Positions 25,485-34,440 of a stretch of DNA of 64,000 bases are shown one piece after another (the first letter of the stretch is position 1; each line of letters begins with the position of its first letter). The notes beneath the pieces were generated by a model. That model was given only the letters and a program-made list of their open reading frames with translations, did not search any database and had not been told where the DNA came from. The stretch covers positions 62,001-126,000 of the forward strand of contig NZ_MSJP01000022.1 of assembly GCF_014596525.1 (NCBI RefSeq), in the 5' to 3' direction. The stretch is from Streptomyces sp. CBMA291 (GTDB taxonomy: Bacteria; Actinomycetota; Actinomycetes; Streptomycetales; Streptomycetaceae). The translations under genes were made by a program, and so were the position numbers.

Positions 25485-26660
25485 GTGTCGCGCATACGCA
25501 TATCCCGCCCCGTCCTCGTGGCGGCGGCCCTGACGGCCTCCCTCACCGCCTGCACGGCGCAGGCGGCGGACGGCGGGCCGTCGGCTCCCGGGGCGGGTGA
25601 CGGTACGCCCGCCGCCCCGGCGCGGGTGACGGTGGCGGCCCAGAAGGCAGGCAGCCCGGTGATCGTGACCGCCACGGGCGGCACGCTCACCGAGGTGACG
25701 GTCGCCGCGGCGGACGGCGCCGCCCTCACCGGCCGTACGGGCTCGGCCGGGACCAGCTGGACCTCGGACCGCAGGGCGGCGCCGGGAACCACGTACACGG
25801 TGAAGGTGACCTCGCGCGCGAGCGACGGCCGGGAGGCGACGCGGACGTCCTCCTTCAGCACCCCGGCGCCCGGGAAGGTCAACAAGCTCACCCTGGCCCC
25901 CGGCAAGAACACCACCGTGGGCGTCGCGCACCCGCTGTCGGTCGTCTTCGACCTGCCGGTGACCCGGAAGGCGGACGTGGAGCGGCAGCTGAAGGTCACC
26001 ACGTCGAACGGGACCGAGGGCTCCTGGGGCTGGATCAAGGACCACTCGGGCCGGGACCGGGCCGACTGGCGGCCCCGGGAGTACTGGAAGCCCGGCACCA
26101 AGGTCACCCTGGAGGCCGATCTGAACGGGACGGACTCCGGCGGCGGCTGGTTCGTCCGCGACTACCGCACCGGCTTCACCGTCGGCACCGCCCAGATCGT
26201 CAAGGTCGACCTGGACCGGAAGCAGCTGACGCTCACCCGCGAGGGACGCGCCGTCCGCACGATCCCGGTCTCCGGCGGCACCCCGGGCGGCGACAAGCGG
26301 TCCTGGCGGGGCACGGCCGTCCTCATGGCGAAGGAGGGCACCATCAACATGAACTCGGAGACGGTCGGCCTCGGCGACGCCTACGACAAGATGGTCGACT
26401 ACTCGATGCGGCTGACCTGGTCGGGCATGTACGCGCACGCGGCCCCCTGGAACGCGGACTACTTCGGGCGCGCCAACCACAGCTCGGGATGCATCGGCAT
26501 GAGCGACGCCGACGCCGCCTCCTTCTACGGTCAGGTGAACGTGGGCGACCCGTTCGAGATCACCGGCGCGGAGACCAAGGGCGTGGTCGCCGAGGGCAAC
26601 GGCTACGGGGCGTGGAACCTGGACTGGGACCAGTGGAAGAAGAAGAGCGCGCTGGCCTGA
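25485..26660 (+). CDS. L,D-transpeptidase lipoprotein (Ig-like + YkuD)
   Basis: A 391-residue lipoprotein: signal with lipobox LTACT near residue 20, two Ig-like/Big domains (about 45-150 and 150-240), then a YkuD catalytic domain from about residue 245 (IVKVDLDRKQLTLTREG). The active-site block is NHSSGCIGMS, with the catalytic Cys and upstream His, matching actinobacterial Ldt enzymes that make 3-3 cross-links in peptidoglycan. GTG 25485 has GGAGG six bases upstream. It faces away from the FemX-MurJ pair, so a cell-wall neighbourhood is evident. It ends only four bases from the convergent pirin stop. Confidence 0.93.
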   Translation: MSRIRISRPVLVAAALTASLTACTAQAADGGPSAPGAGDGTPAAPARVTVAAQKAGSPVIVTATGGTLTEVTVAAADGAALTGRTGSAGTSWTSDRRAAPGTTYTVKVTSRASDGREATRTSSFSTPAPGKVNKLTLAPGKNTTVGVAHPLSVVFDLPVTRKADVERQLKVTTSNGTEGSWGWIKDHSGRDRADWRPREYWKPGTKVTLEADLNGTDSGGGWFVRDYRTGFTVGTAQIVKVDLDRKQLTLTREGRAVRTIPVSGGTPGGDKRSWRGTAVLMAKEGTINMNSETVGLGDAYDKMVDYSMRLTWSGMYAHAAPWNADYFGRANHSSGCIGMSDADAASFYGQVNVGDPFEITGAETKGVVAEGNGYGAWNLDWDQWKKKSALA

Positions 26661-26664
26661 AGGG

Positions 26665-27465
26665 TCACGCCGACGCCTTGCGCCAGTCCCGCATCTCCCA
26701 GACGAGCACCTCCGCGTCCGCCGTGGCGACGAGCGTGCGCCCCGTGGCGTCGATGAGCCGCACGGCGTCACCGGGAGCGAGGTCGGGACTCCCGGCGGGG
26801 GTGGCGTCCGTGGCGGGGGTGGAGCCCGGGGCGGAGGTTGAGCCCGTGGCGGGGGTGGCGTCCGTGGCAGGGGTTGAGCCCGGGGCGGAGGTGACGTTCG
26901 TGGCAGGGGTGGGGTCCGGGGCCTCGATGCGGACGGTGCCCCGGACGACGTGGACGTACGCGAAGTCGGCGGCGGGCACCCCGGTCCGCTCCCCGGCGCC
27001 CAGACGGCGGACGTGCAGGACCGCGTCCGCCGCCGGGAGGCCGTACGCGTCGCCGACCCCCCGCACCACCTCGTACGAAGGCTCCCCGCCCGGTGCGAGC
27101 GGGGCCAGCCACATCTGCACGAAGACCAGCGGCACGTCCCCGTCGTTGCGCTCCACGTGCCGGACGCCCCCGGCCGAACTCAGCCGCTGGAGGTCGCCGG
27201 GGCGCACCACCGTGGTGTGGCCCGCCGAGTCGTGGTGGGTCAGCTCACCCTCGACGACCCAGGTGACGATCTCGGTGTGGCTGTGCGGATGCTCGTCGAA
27301 GCCCGCACCGGGCGCGAGCCGCTCCTCGTTGCAGGCGAGCAGGGCGCCGAAACGGAGGTTGTCGGGGTCGTAGTGCGGGCCGAACGACAGGGCGTGCCGG
27401 GTCTCGATCCCGACCGCCGGGTCCCCGCCGGGGTACCGCTCGTCCGCGCGCTGGATGCGTGTCAC
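26665..27465 (-). CDS. Pirin family protein with repeat insertion
   Basis: A 266-residue bicupin. The N-terminal cupin has the metal-ligand pattern FDEHPHSHTEIVTWVVEGEL and GGVRHVERN, typical of pirins. Pirins are metal-binding proteins, some with quercetinase activity; the cellular role here is unknown. The C-terminal cupin is interrupted by a 43-residue low-complexity stretch (PATDATPATGSTSAPGS units) encoded by a 54-bp tandem repeat. The convergent L,D-transpeptidase gene ends four bases away, leaving no room for a terminator outside the coding regions. Confidence 0.9.
   Translation of the reverse strand: MTRIQRADERYPGGDPAVGIETRHALSFGPHYDPDNLRFGALLACNEERLAPGAGFDEHPHSHTEIVTWVVEGELTHHDSAGHTTVVRPGDLQRLSSAGGVRHVERNDGDVPLVFVQMWLAPLAPGGEPSYEVVRGVGDAYGLPAADAVLHVRRLGAGERTGVPAADFAYVHVVRGTVRIEAPDPTPATNVTSAPGSTPATDATPATGSTSAPGSTPATDATPAGSPDLAPGDAVRLIDATGRTLVATADAEVLVWEMRDWRKASA
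26794..26923. repeat. 54-bp in-frame tandem repeat inside the pirin gene
   Basis: Units start at 26794, 26848 and 26902 (the last partial). The period of 54 bases equals 18 codons, so copy-number change would preserve the reading frame. The encoded unit is APGSTPATDATPATGSTS. Confidence 0.85.
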
Positions 27466-27542
27466 GGCCCTACCGTAGTGCGGTCGGGAAGCGGGGGCGG
27501 CGGCACCCTTCGTACAGCCCCCGGGGTGTCCTTCCGGGCGCC

Positions 27543-27588
27543 CGCGGCGCGAGCCCGAAGGTGTCCGCGGCGCGAGCCCGAAGGCGTC
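27543..27588. repeat. 23-bp tandem duplication upstream of fasR
   Basis: Two adjacent copies (27543-27565, 27566-27588) differ at one base (T/C). They lie in the 185-bp gap between the divergent pirin gene and fasR. No other structure is evident in the gap. Confidence 0.8.
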
Positions 27589-27650
27589 CGTCCGAGGCGA
27601 AGCCGCCCCGACCCCGCACGCCGCCGCCCGGATAAGGCAGTCTTGTCCCC

Positions 27651-28832
27651 GTGCCAGAACCCACGAACGCCGCCCACCCGCACGCCGCCACCCTGAAGCG
27701 CCTGGAGCAGTCCTCCGGGCGCCTCGCCGCCGGTGCCATCGCCCGCATGGACGAGACGCTGCCGTGGTACCGGGCGATGCCGCCAGAGAACCGGTCGTGG
27801 ATCGGGCTGGTCGCCCAGGCCGGCATCGCCGCGTTCACCGAGTGGTTCCGGCACCCCGAGACCCCGCAGGCGATCTCGACGGACGTCTTCGGCACCGCCC
27901 CCCGCGAGCTGACCCGGGCGATCACCCTGCGCCAGACCGTGGAGATGGTCCGTACGACGATCGAGGTCATGGAGTCGGCGATCGAGGAGGTCGCCGCCCC
28001 CGGCGACGAGTCCGTGCTGCGCGAGGCGCTCCTCGTCTACGCCCGGGAGATCGCCTTCGCCACCGCCCAGGTCTACGCGCAGGCCGCGGAGGCCCGGGGC
28101 GCCTGGGACGCGCGCCTGGAATCGCTCGTGGTCAACGCCGTCCTGTCCGGCGAGGCCGACGAGGGCGCCGTCTCCCGCGCGGCGGCCCTCGGCTGGAACT
28201 CCCCCGACCACGTCTGCGTCATCCTCGGCACCGCCCCCGACGGCGACAGCGAGCTGACCGTGGAGGCGATCCGGCGGGCCGCCCGGCACGCCAAGCTCCA
28301 GGTCCTCACCGGGGTCCTCGGCGACCGGCTCGTCGTCATCGCGGGCGGCAACGACAATCCGCTCTCCGTCGCGAAGTCCCTGATCGGCCCCTACGCGGCC
28401 GGGCCCGTCGTCGCCGGGCCCGTCGTCCCCGACCTGCTGGCCGCGACCCGCTCCGCGCAGGCGGCGGCGGCCGGGCTCAAGGCCTGCTCCGCCTGGCAGG
28501 ACGCGCCCCGGCCGGTCCTCGCCGACGACCTGCTCCCGGAGCGCGCCATCGCATCCGATCCTTCCGCACGCGAGCAGCTGGTGGAGGAGATCTACAGACC
28601 GCTGGAGGAAGCGGGATCGGCTCTCCTCGAAACTCTCAGTGTCTATCTGGAGCAGGCCAGTAGCCTGGAAGGCGCGGCCCGGATGCTCTTCGTCCACCCG
28701 AACACCGTGCGCTACCGGCTCCGACGTGTGACCGACGTCACCGGCTGGTCGCCCTCCGACGTCCGCTCCGCGTTCACCCTGCGGATCGCGCTGATCCTCG
28801 GGCGCTTGGCCGACGGAGATTCGCAGTCCTAG
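27651..28832 (+). CDS. fasR: PucR-type transcriptional activator of fatty-acid synthesis
   Basis: A 393-residue regulator with a C-terminal PucR-type helix-turn-helix (SLEGAARMLFVHPNTVRYRL, about residues 340-370) and a GGDEF-like/CdaR middle domain. It sits directly before fabD-fabH-acpP-fabF in the same orientation. In Streptomyces coelicolor the equivalent gene encodes FasR, which activates the fab operon. GTG 27651 is the start (PEPTNAAHPH); the ribosome site is weak. It probably acts on the 83-bp gap before fabD. Identification rests on position and the helix-turn-helix type. Confidence 0.9.
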   Translation: MPEPTNAAHPHAATLKRLEQSSGRLAAGAIARMDETLPWYRAMPPENRSWIGLVAQAGIAAFTEWFRHPETPQAISTDVFGTAPRELTRAITLRQTVEMVRTTIEVMESAIEEVAAPGDESVLREALLVYAREIAFATAQVYAQAAEARGAWDARLESLVVNAVLSGEADEGAVSRAAALGWNSPDHVCVILGTAPDGDSELTVEAIRRAARHAKLQVLTGVLGDRLVVIAGGNDNPLSVAKSLIGPYAAGPVVAGPVVPDLLAATRSAQAAAAGLKACSAWQDAPRPVLADDLLPERAIASDPSAREQLVEEIYRPLEEAGSALLETLSVYLEQASSLEGAARMLFVHPNTVRYRLRRVTDVTGWSPSDVRSAFTLRIALILGRLADGDSQS

Positions 28833-28834
28833 AC

Positions 28835-28855
28835 TTTTGTCGAACACCAACAATT
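28835..28855. promoter_or_regulatory. Candidate FasR operator / fab promoter region
   Basis: TTTTGT (28835-28840) and ACAATT (28850-28855) form an inverted repeat with matched TTGT/ACAA cores nine bases apart, in the short fasR-fabD gap and only three bases after the fasR stop. The position fits an activator site for fabD. The assignment is inferred. Confidence 0.4.
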
Positions 28856-28915
28856 CCCCCGACGGTTCTTCGTCCTTGTCCCCACGGGCGCTCGGAGCCG
28901 TCCCCAAGAGAGAGT

Positions 28916-29839
28916 GTGAGGGTGCTCGTACTCGTCGCTCCCGGCCAAGGCGCCCAGACGCCCGGCTTCCTGACCCCCTGGCTCGAACTCCCCGGTGCCG
29001 CCGACCGCATCGCGGCCTGGTCCGACGCCATCGGGCTCGACCTCGCCCACTACGGCACGAAGGCGGACGCGGACGAGATCCGCGACACCGCCGTGGCGCA
29101 GCCGCTCCTGGTCGCCGCCGGCCTGCTCTCGGCCGCCGCGCTCGGTGACGTCTCCCCCGGCGTCGTCGCCGGTCACAGCGTCGGCGAGTTCACCGCCGCC
29201 GCGCTCGCCGGTGTCCTCGACGAGGCCTCCGCGCTGCGTCTGGTCCGGACCCGGGGCCTGGCGATGGCCGAGGCCGCCGGAATCACCCCGACCGGCATGT
29301 CCGCGCTGCTCGGCGGGGACCCCGAGGTGACCGTCGCGCATCTGGAGAAGCTCGGTCTGACCCCCGCCAACGTGAACGGCGCCGGGCAGATCGTCGCGGC
29401 CGGCACCCTGGAGCAGCTGGCCGCCCTGGAGGCCGACAAGCCCGAGGGCGTCCGCCGGGTCGTCGCGCTGAAGGTCGCCGGAGCGTTCCACACCCACCAC
29501 ATGGCCCCGGCCGTGGCGAAGCTGGAGGAGGCGGCCCGCGCGCTGTCCCCCGCCGCCCCCGCCGTCCGCTACGTCTCCAACAAGGACGGGCAGGTCGTCT
29601 CCGACGGCGCCGAGGTCGTCGCCCGTCTGGTCGGCCAGGTCGCCAACCCGGTCCGCTGGGACCTGTGCATGGAGACCTTCCAGGCGCTCGGCGCGACCGC
29701 CCTGGTCGAGGTGTGCCCCGGCGGCACCCTGACCGGCATCGCCAAGCGTGCTCTGCCGGGGGTGGCCACGGTCGCCCTCAAGACCCCCGACGACCTGGAC
29801 GCGGCCCGTACGCTCATCGCCGAGCACCCGGCCGTCTGA
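28916..29839 (+). CDS. fabD: Malonyl-CoA:ACP transacylase
   Basis: A 307-residue FabD: it loads malonyl groups from CoA onto AcpP for fatty-acid synthesis and, in Streptomyces, often for type II polyketide synthases too. The nucleophile motif GHSVGEF carries Ser at about residue 88, and QGAQTPGFL is the N-terminal oxyanion block. GTG 28916 follows AGAGAG; a GTG at 28922 (VLVLVAPGQG) would match the usual Streptomyces start and is equally possible. First gene of the fab operon. Confidence 0.95.
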   Translation: MRVLVLVAPGQGAQTPGFLTPWLELPGAADRIAAWSDAIGLDLAHYGTKADADEIRDTAVAQPLLVAAGLLSAAALGDVSPGVVAGHSVGEFTAAALAGVLDEASALRLVRTRGLAMAEAAGITPTGMSALLGGDPEVTVAHLEKLGLTPANVNGAGQIVAAGTLEQLAALEADKPEGVRRVVALKVAGAFHTHHMAPAVAKLEEAARALSPAAPAVRYVSNKDGQVVSDGAEVVARLVGQVANPVRWDLCMETFQALGATALVEVCPGGTLTGIAKRALPGVATVALKTPDDLDAARTLIAEHPAV

Positions 29840-29857
29840 CAAGGAGTGTCGAGAAGC

Positions 29858-30889
29858 ATGTCGAAGATCAAGCCCAGCAAGGGTGCCCCGTACGCGCGCA
29901 TTCTCGGTGTCGGCGGCTACCGCCCCACCCGGGTCGTGCCGAACGAGGTGATCCTCGAGAAGATCGATTCGTCCGACGAGTGGATCCGCTCGCGCTCCGG
30001 GATCGCCACCCGGCACTGGGCCTCGCCCGAGGAGACCGTCGCCGCCATGTCGGTGGAGGCCTCGGGCAAGGCCATCGCCGCCGCCGGGATCTCTCCCGAG
30101 CAGATCGGCGCCGTCGTCGTCTCCACGGTCTCGCACTTCAAGCAGACCCCCGCCATCGCCACCGAGATCGCCGACCGGATCGGCGCCGGGAAGCCGGCCG
30201 CGTTCGACATCTCCGCCGGCTGCGCGGGCTTCGGCTACGGCCTGACCCTCGCCAAGGGCATGATCGTCGAGGGTTCGGCGGAGTACGTGCTCGTCATCGG
30301 CGTCGAGCGGCTCAGCGACCTGACCGACCTTGAGGACCGCGCGACGGCCTTCCTGTTCGGCGACGGCGCCGGAGCGGTCGTCGTCGGCCCCTCCGACGAG
30401 CCGCACATCGGCCCCACCGTCTGGGGCTCCGAGGGCGACAAGTCCGAGACCATCAAGCAGACCGTGCCGTGGAACGAGTTCCACGTGGGCGACGTCTCCA
30501 AGCTCCCCCTCGACAGCCAGGGCGACATCAAGTTCCCCGCCATCACGCAGGAGGGCCAGGCGGTCTTCCGCTGGGCCGTCTTCGAGATGGCGAAGGTCGC
30601 GCAGCAGGCTCTGGACGCCGCCGGGATCTCCCCGGACGATCTGGACGTCTTCATCCCGCACCAGGCGAACATGCGGATCATCGACTCGATGGTGAAGACG
30701 CTCAAGCTGCCCGAGCACGTCACGGTCGCCCGTGACGTCGAGACCACCGGCAACACCTCCGCCGCCTCCATTCCGCTCGCGATGGAACGGCTCCTGGCGA
30801 CCGGCCAGGCCAAGAGCGGCGACACGGCGCTCATCATCGGCTTCGGGGCGGGTCTCGTCTTCGCCGCGTCGGTCGTTACCCTCCCCTAG
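29858..30889 (+). CDS. fabH: Beta-ketoacyl-ACP synthase III
   Basis: A 343-residue KASIII that starts fatty-acid chains by condensing a short acyl-CoA with malonyl-AcpP. The Cys122 nucleophile is in ISAGCAGFGYG, the His in PHQANMRI and the Asn in TGNTSAAS. In Streptomyces this enzyme accepts branched starters, giving iso/anteiso fatty acids. ATG 29858 gives the standard SKIKPSKGAPYARILG start; AAGGAG lies 11 bases upstream. An in-frame GTG at 29846 overlaps that site and is less likely. Confidence 0.97.
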   Translation: MSKIKPSKGAPYARILGVGGYRPTRVVPNEVILEKIDSSDEWIRSRSGIATRHWASPEETVAAMSVEASGKAIAAAGISPEQIGAVVVSTVSHFKQTPAIATEIADRIGAGKPAAFDISAGCAGFGYGLTLAKGMIVEGSAEYVLVIGVERLSDLTDLEDRATAFLFGDGAGAVVVGPSDEPHIGPTVWGSEGDKSETIKQTVPWNEFHVGDVSKLPLDSQGDIKFPAITQEGQAVFRWAVFEMAKVAQQALDAAGISPDDLDVFIPHQANMRIIDSMVKTLKLPEHVTVARDVETTGNTSAASIPLAMERLLATGQAKSGDTALIIGFGAGLVFAASVVTLP

Positions 30890-30946
30890 GCACACCGGAT
30901 CTCTCCGGCACACCGTTTACCAGCAATCACAAGAAGGAGCGCCACC

Positions 30947-31195
30947 ATGGCCTTCACCCAGGAGCAGGTCGTCGAGGGTCTCGCCGAGATCGTCAACGAG
31001 ATCGCCGGCATCCCCACCGAGGACGTCCAGCTGGACAAGTCCTTCACCGACGACCTGGACGTCGACTCGCTGTCCATGGTCGAGGTCGTCGTCGCCGCCG
31101 AAGAGCGCTTCGACGTCAAGATCCCGGACGAGGACGTCAAGAACCTCAAGACCGTCGGTGACGCTGCCGACTACATCCTGAAGCACCAGGCCTGA
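30947..31195 (+). CDS. acpP: Acyl carrier protein
   Basis: An 82-residue acidic ACP. The phosphopantetheine attachment Ser41 lies in DVDSLSMVEV. It carries growing acyl chains for FabH/FabF. AAGGAGC lies ten bases before the ATG, a strong site that fits the high ACP level needed. Third gene of the fab operon. Confidence 0.98.
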   Translation: MAFTQEQVVEGLAEIVNEIAGIPTEDVQLDKSFTDDLDVDSLSMVEVVVAAEERFDVKIPDEDVKNLKTVGDAADYILKHQA

Positions 31196-31274
31196 TTCGG
31201 CCTCCGCTGACCCGGCCCGCCACCCGGCGGTGGCGCCGAACTCCGACCAACACACACATGGAGAACGAATTCCT

Positions 31275-32537
31275 GTGAGCTCGACCAATCGCACCGTGGT
31301 CGTTACCGGTATCGGCGCAACCACACCGCTGGGTGGCGACTCCGCGTCGACCTGGGAAGGTCTTCTCGCGGGGCGCTCCGGCGTCAAGCCCCTGGTGGGC
31401 GAGCGCTTCGCGGAGCTGCCCGTCAAGATCGCCGCGACGGCCGCCGTCGACCCCGGTGACGTCCTGCCCCGTCCGCTCGCCCGCAAACTGGACCGTTCGG
31501 CGCAGTTCGCGCTGATCGCCGCCCGCGAGGCCTGGGCCGACGCGGGATACACCGCGCCCGCCGGCGAGGACGAGAAGATCGCCCCCGAACGGCTCGGTTC
31601 CGTCATCGCCTCCGGCATCGGCGGCGTGACCACCCTGCTCGACCAGTACGACGTGCTCAAGGAGAAGGGCGTCCGCCGCGTCTCCCCGCACACCGTGCCC
31701 ATGCTCATGCCCAACGGCCCCTCCGCCAACGTGGGCCTCGAAGTCAACGCGCGAGCGGGTGTCCACACCCCGGTCTCCGCGTGCGCCTCGGGCGCCGAGG
31801 CGATCGGCTACGCCGTCGAGATGATCCGCACCGGCCGTGCCGACGTGGTCGTCGCCGGTGGCACCGAGGCCGCGATCCACCCGCTGCCGATCGCCGCCTT
31901 CGCCAACATGATGGCGATGTCCAAGAGCGAGGGCGACCCGACGAAGGCCTCCCGCCCGTACGACACGGGCCGTGACGGCTTCGTGCTCGGCGAGGGCGCG
32001 GGCGTCGTCGTCCTGGAGTCCGAGGAGCACGCGAAGGCGCGTGGCGCTCGGATCTACTGCGAGGTCCTCGGCCAGGGCCTGTCGGCCGACAGCCACCACA
32101 TCGCGCAGCCCGAGCCGACCGGCCGGGGCATCGCCGCCGCGATGCGGCACCTGCTCGACTCCACCGACCTGAAGCCCTCCGAGGTCGTGCACCTCAACGC
32201 GCACGCCACGTCGACCCCGCAGGGCGACGTCGCCGAGATCAAGGCGCTGCGCGACGTCCTGGGCGACGACCTCGACCATGTCGCGATCTCCGCGACGAAG
32301 TCGATGACCGGCCACCTCCTCGGCGGCGCGGGCGGCATCGAGACCGTCGCGACGGTCCTGGCGCTGCACAACCGGCTGGCCCCGCCGACGATCAACATCG
32401 ACGACCTCGACCCGGCCGTGGACGCGGACATCGTCCGCGACGAGCCCCGCGAGCTGCCGCAGGGCACGATCGCCGCGATCAACAACAGCTTCGGCTTCGG
32501 CGGCCACAACGTCGTCCTGGCGTTCCGCACGGTCTGA
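31275..32537 (+). CDS. fabF: Beta-ketoacyl-ACP synthase II
   Basis: A 420-residue KASII elongation enzyme. The nucleophile Cys is in VSACASGAEAIG; the two catalytic histidines are in NAHATSTPQGD and TKSMTGHLLGGAGG. GTG 31275 (SSTNRTVVVTGIG) is chosen because it gives the standard N-terminus and has GGAGAA upstream. It is the last gene of the fab operon and is followed 29 bases later by a perfect hairpin. Confidence 0.97.
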   Translation: MSSTNRTVVVTGIGATTPLGGDSASTWEGLLAGRSGVKPLVGERFAELPVKIAATAAVDPGDVLPRPLARKLDRSAQFALIAAREAWADAGYTAPAGEDEKIAPERLGSVIASGIGGVTTLLDQYDVLKEKGVRRVSPHTVPMLMPNGPSANVGLEVNARAGVHTPVSACASGAEAIGYAVEMIRTGRADVVVAGGTEAAIHPLPIAAFANMMAMSKSEGDPTKASRPYDTGRDGFVLGEGAGVVVLESEEHAKARGARIYCEVLGQGLSADSHHIAQPEPTGRGIAAAMRHLLDSTDLKPSEVVHLNAHATSTPQGDVAEIKALRDVLGDDLDHVAISATKSMTGHLLGGAGGIETVATVLALHNRLAPPTINIDDLDPAVDADIVRDEPRELPQGTIAAINNSFGFGGHNVVLAFRTV

Positions 32538-32566
32538 TCCGCCCCCGGGCGTCGTCCGACCCGCTC

Positions 32567-32598
32567 AAGGCCCGCCCCCGGCACCGGGGGCGGGCCTT
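32567..32598 (+). terminator. Terminator of the fab operon
   Basis: A 14-base perfect stem, AAGGCCCGCCCCCG (32567-32580) with CGGGGGCGGGCCTT (32585-32598), closes on a GCAC loop 29 bases after the fabF stop. Confidence 0.9.
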
Positions 32599-32680
32599 CG
32601 CCGTACGTACGCGGACCCCGGGCTGTCGCCGTGCGTACGCGGACCCCGGGCCTTCGCCGTGCGTACGCGGGTCCGGCCCG
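32598..32680. repeat. 28-bp tandem repeat after the fab terminator
   Basis: Units begin at 32598, 32626 and 32654 (period 28, third partial), with the core TCGCCGTGCGTACGCGGACC. The block fills the gap between the fab terminator and the end of the convergent DUF3145 gene. Confidence 0.85.
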
Positions 32681-32703
32681 GGTCAGCGGGTCCGGTGCCG
32701 GGG

Positions 32704-33198
32704 TCAGACCACCTGGTGGAGCCAGCGGACGGGGGCGCCCTCGCCCGCGTACCGGAAGGGTTCGAGTTCGTCGTCCCAGGGCTTGCCGAGGAGCTTGGCG
32801 ATCTCGGACTCCAGCCGTGTCTCGCCCTGCACGGAGCGGGCGAGGGCGGCTCTCAGCCGGTCCTCGGGGACCAGGATGTCGCCGTGCGGCCCGGTGACGG
32901 CGTGAAAGATGCCCAGGTCGGGGGTGGCGCTGTAGCGCTCGCCCTCGGCGGTGGCGCAGGGCTCGGCGGTGACCTCGAAGCGGAGCATCTGCCAGCCGCG
33001 CAGTGCGGAGGCGAGTTCGGACGCGGTGCCGGTGCGGCCCCGCCAGGAGAACTCCGCTCTCCAGGTGCCGGGGGACGCCGGCTGGCGGATCCAGTCGAGC
33101 TGGACCCTCGCGCCGAGGACACCCGCGACCGCCCATTCGACGTGCGGGCACAGCGCGCGCGGCGCGGAGTGTACGTACAGGACTCCACGTGTCGTCAC
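32704..33198 (-). CDS. DUF3145 family protein
   Basis: A 164-residue soluble protein: TTRGVLYVHSAPRALCPHVE at the start and WLHQVV at the end are typical of this actinobacterial family, which usually sits next to the fab operon. Function is unknown. GTG 33198 has GGAGG eight bases upstream. It is convergent with fabF. Confidence 0.92.
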   Translation of the reverse strand: MTTRGVLYVHSAPRALCPHVEWAVAGVLGARVQLDWIRQPASPGTWRAEFSWRGRTGTASELASALRGWQMLRFEVTAEPCATAEGERYSATPDLGIFHAVTGPHGDILVPEDRLRAALARSVQGETRLESEIAKLLGKPWDDELEPFRYAGEGAPVRWLHQVV

Positions 33199-33459
33199 CG
33201 GGACCTCCAGTGTGGGACGAGGGTCGCCTTTCTCCAGCGGCCACAGTAAACAGCATCAGGATCAGAGCATCGCAAACCCTCAAAAAGGGGACAGCATGTG
33301 ACGTGATGTAATTTACCGGAGCCGCTCGGCGAAGGGTGCCTCTGGTTCGACGGGGGAAAAGCTACCGTGCCGCACCGCCCCCGGGGTGGCGTACGGTCGG
33401 TCCGTGTGCGGGTGAACACGAAGCTTTCACCCGCCAGGACGCCGAGGGAAGGCCGGGGG

Positions 33460-34338
33460 ATGCGTGTGGGACGCCGATTCCGTACGGCGGTCGCCGCCGC
33501 CACGGCCGCGCTGCTGTGCACGGGGGTGCTCGCGGGCTGCACCGCCGGGGAACCGGGGGTGCGGAGCGCCCCGCGCGCGACGCCGGTCCCGGCCCCCGTG
33601 TGGAACGTCTCGCCGTCCTCCGTCGCCGCCGTCGGGGACTCCGTGACCCGCGCCTTCGACGCCTGTACGGTCCTTTCGGACTGCCCCGAGGTGTCCTGGG
33701 CGACCGGCACGGACGCCGAGGTGAACAGCCTGGCGATGCGGCTGCTCGGCCCCTCGAAGGTGGCCGGCCACAGCTGGAACCTGGCGAAGACGGGCGCCCG
33801 GATGGCGGAGCTTCCGGCGCAGATGGCGGAGGCGGCGGCCCAGCGCCCGGAGCTGGTGACGGTGATGATGGGCGCCAACGACGCCTGCCGTCCGACGCCG
33901 GACCTCATGACGCCGGTCGAGGATTTCCGGGCGTCCTTCGAGACGGCCCTGTTCCGGCTGCGGAAGGGCGCCCCGAAGGCCCAGGTGTACGTGGCGAGCG
34001 TGCCGGATCTGATGCGCCTGTGGTCGACGGGGCGGGTCGATCCGGTGGGGCGGCAGGTGTGGAAGCTGGGGATCTGCGGCGCGATGCTCGCGGACTCCCA
34101 GGACCTGGGACCGGCGGCGGAGCGGCGGCGGGCCGAGGTGCGGGACCGGGTGGTGGCGTACAACCGGGTGCTCGCGGAGGTGTGCGCGAAGGATCTCCGC
34201 TGCCGGTACGACGACGGGGCGGTCTTCGGTTTCCACTTCGGCGGCGAGCAGCTGAGCCCCTGGGACTGGTTCCACCCGAGCAAGGAAGGCCAGGCGCGGC
34301 TCGCGGAGCTGGCGTACCGGCGGATCACGACGGCCTGA
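33460..34338 (+). CDS. SGNH/GDSL-family hydrolase lipoprotein
   Basis: A 292-residue lipoprotein with lipobox VLAGCTAG near residue 27. SGNH block I is AVGDSVTRAFDAC, block III is MGANDAC and block V is WDWFHPS, giving the Ser-Asp-His catalytic set and the Gly/Asn oxyanion residues. Such enzymes are esterases or lipases acting at the cell surface. ATG 33460 follows GAGGGAAGG. The 261-bp gap to DUF3145 is less G+C-rich near 33240-33320, with TGTAAT at 33307 as a possible -10. Substrate is unknown. Confidence 0.88.
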   Translation: MRVGRRFRTAVAAATAALLCTGVLAGCTAGEPGVRSAPRATPVPAPVWNVSPSSVAAVGDSVTRAFDACTVLSDCPEVSWATGTDAEVNSLAMRLLGPSKVAGHSWNLAKTGARMAELPAQMAEAAAQRPELVTVMMGANDACRPTPDLMTPVEDFRASFETALFRLRKGAPKAQVYVASVPDLMRLWSTGRVDPVGRQVWKLGICGAMLADSQDLGPAAERRRAEVRDRVVAYNRVLAEVCAKDLRCRYDDGAVFGFHFGGEQLSPWDWFHPSKEGQARLAELAYRRITTA

Positions 34339-34391
34339 GGCCGCTCCCCCGGAGACCCCGGGTACTCCCCCGGCACCCGGCACCCGGCCCC

Positions 34392-34429
34392 CGGCACCCG
34401 GAGCCCTGGTGCGCGGGCTCCGGGTGCCG
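34392..34429. terminator. Terminator between convergent SGNH and GH3 genes
   Basis: A 15-base perfect stem, CGGCACCCGGAGCCC (34392-34406) with GGGCTCCGGGTGCCG (34415-34429), and an 8-base loop, located 12 bases from the GH3 stop and 54 from the other stop. Confidence 0.88.
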
Positions 34430-34440
34430 CCGTCCCGGTG

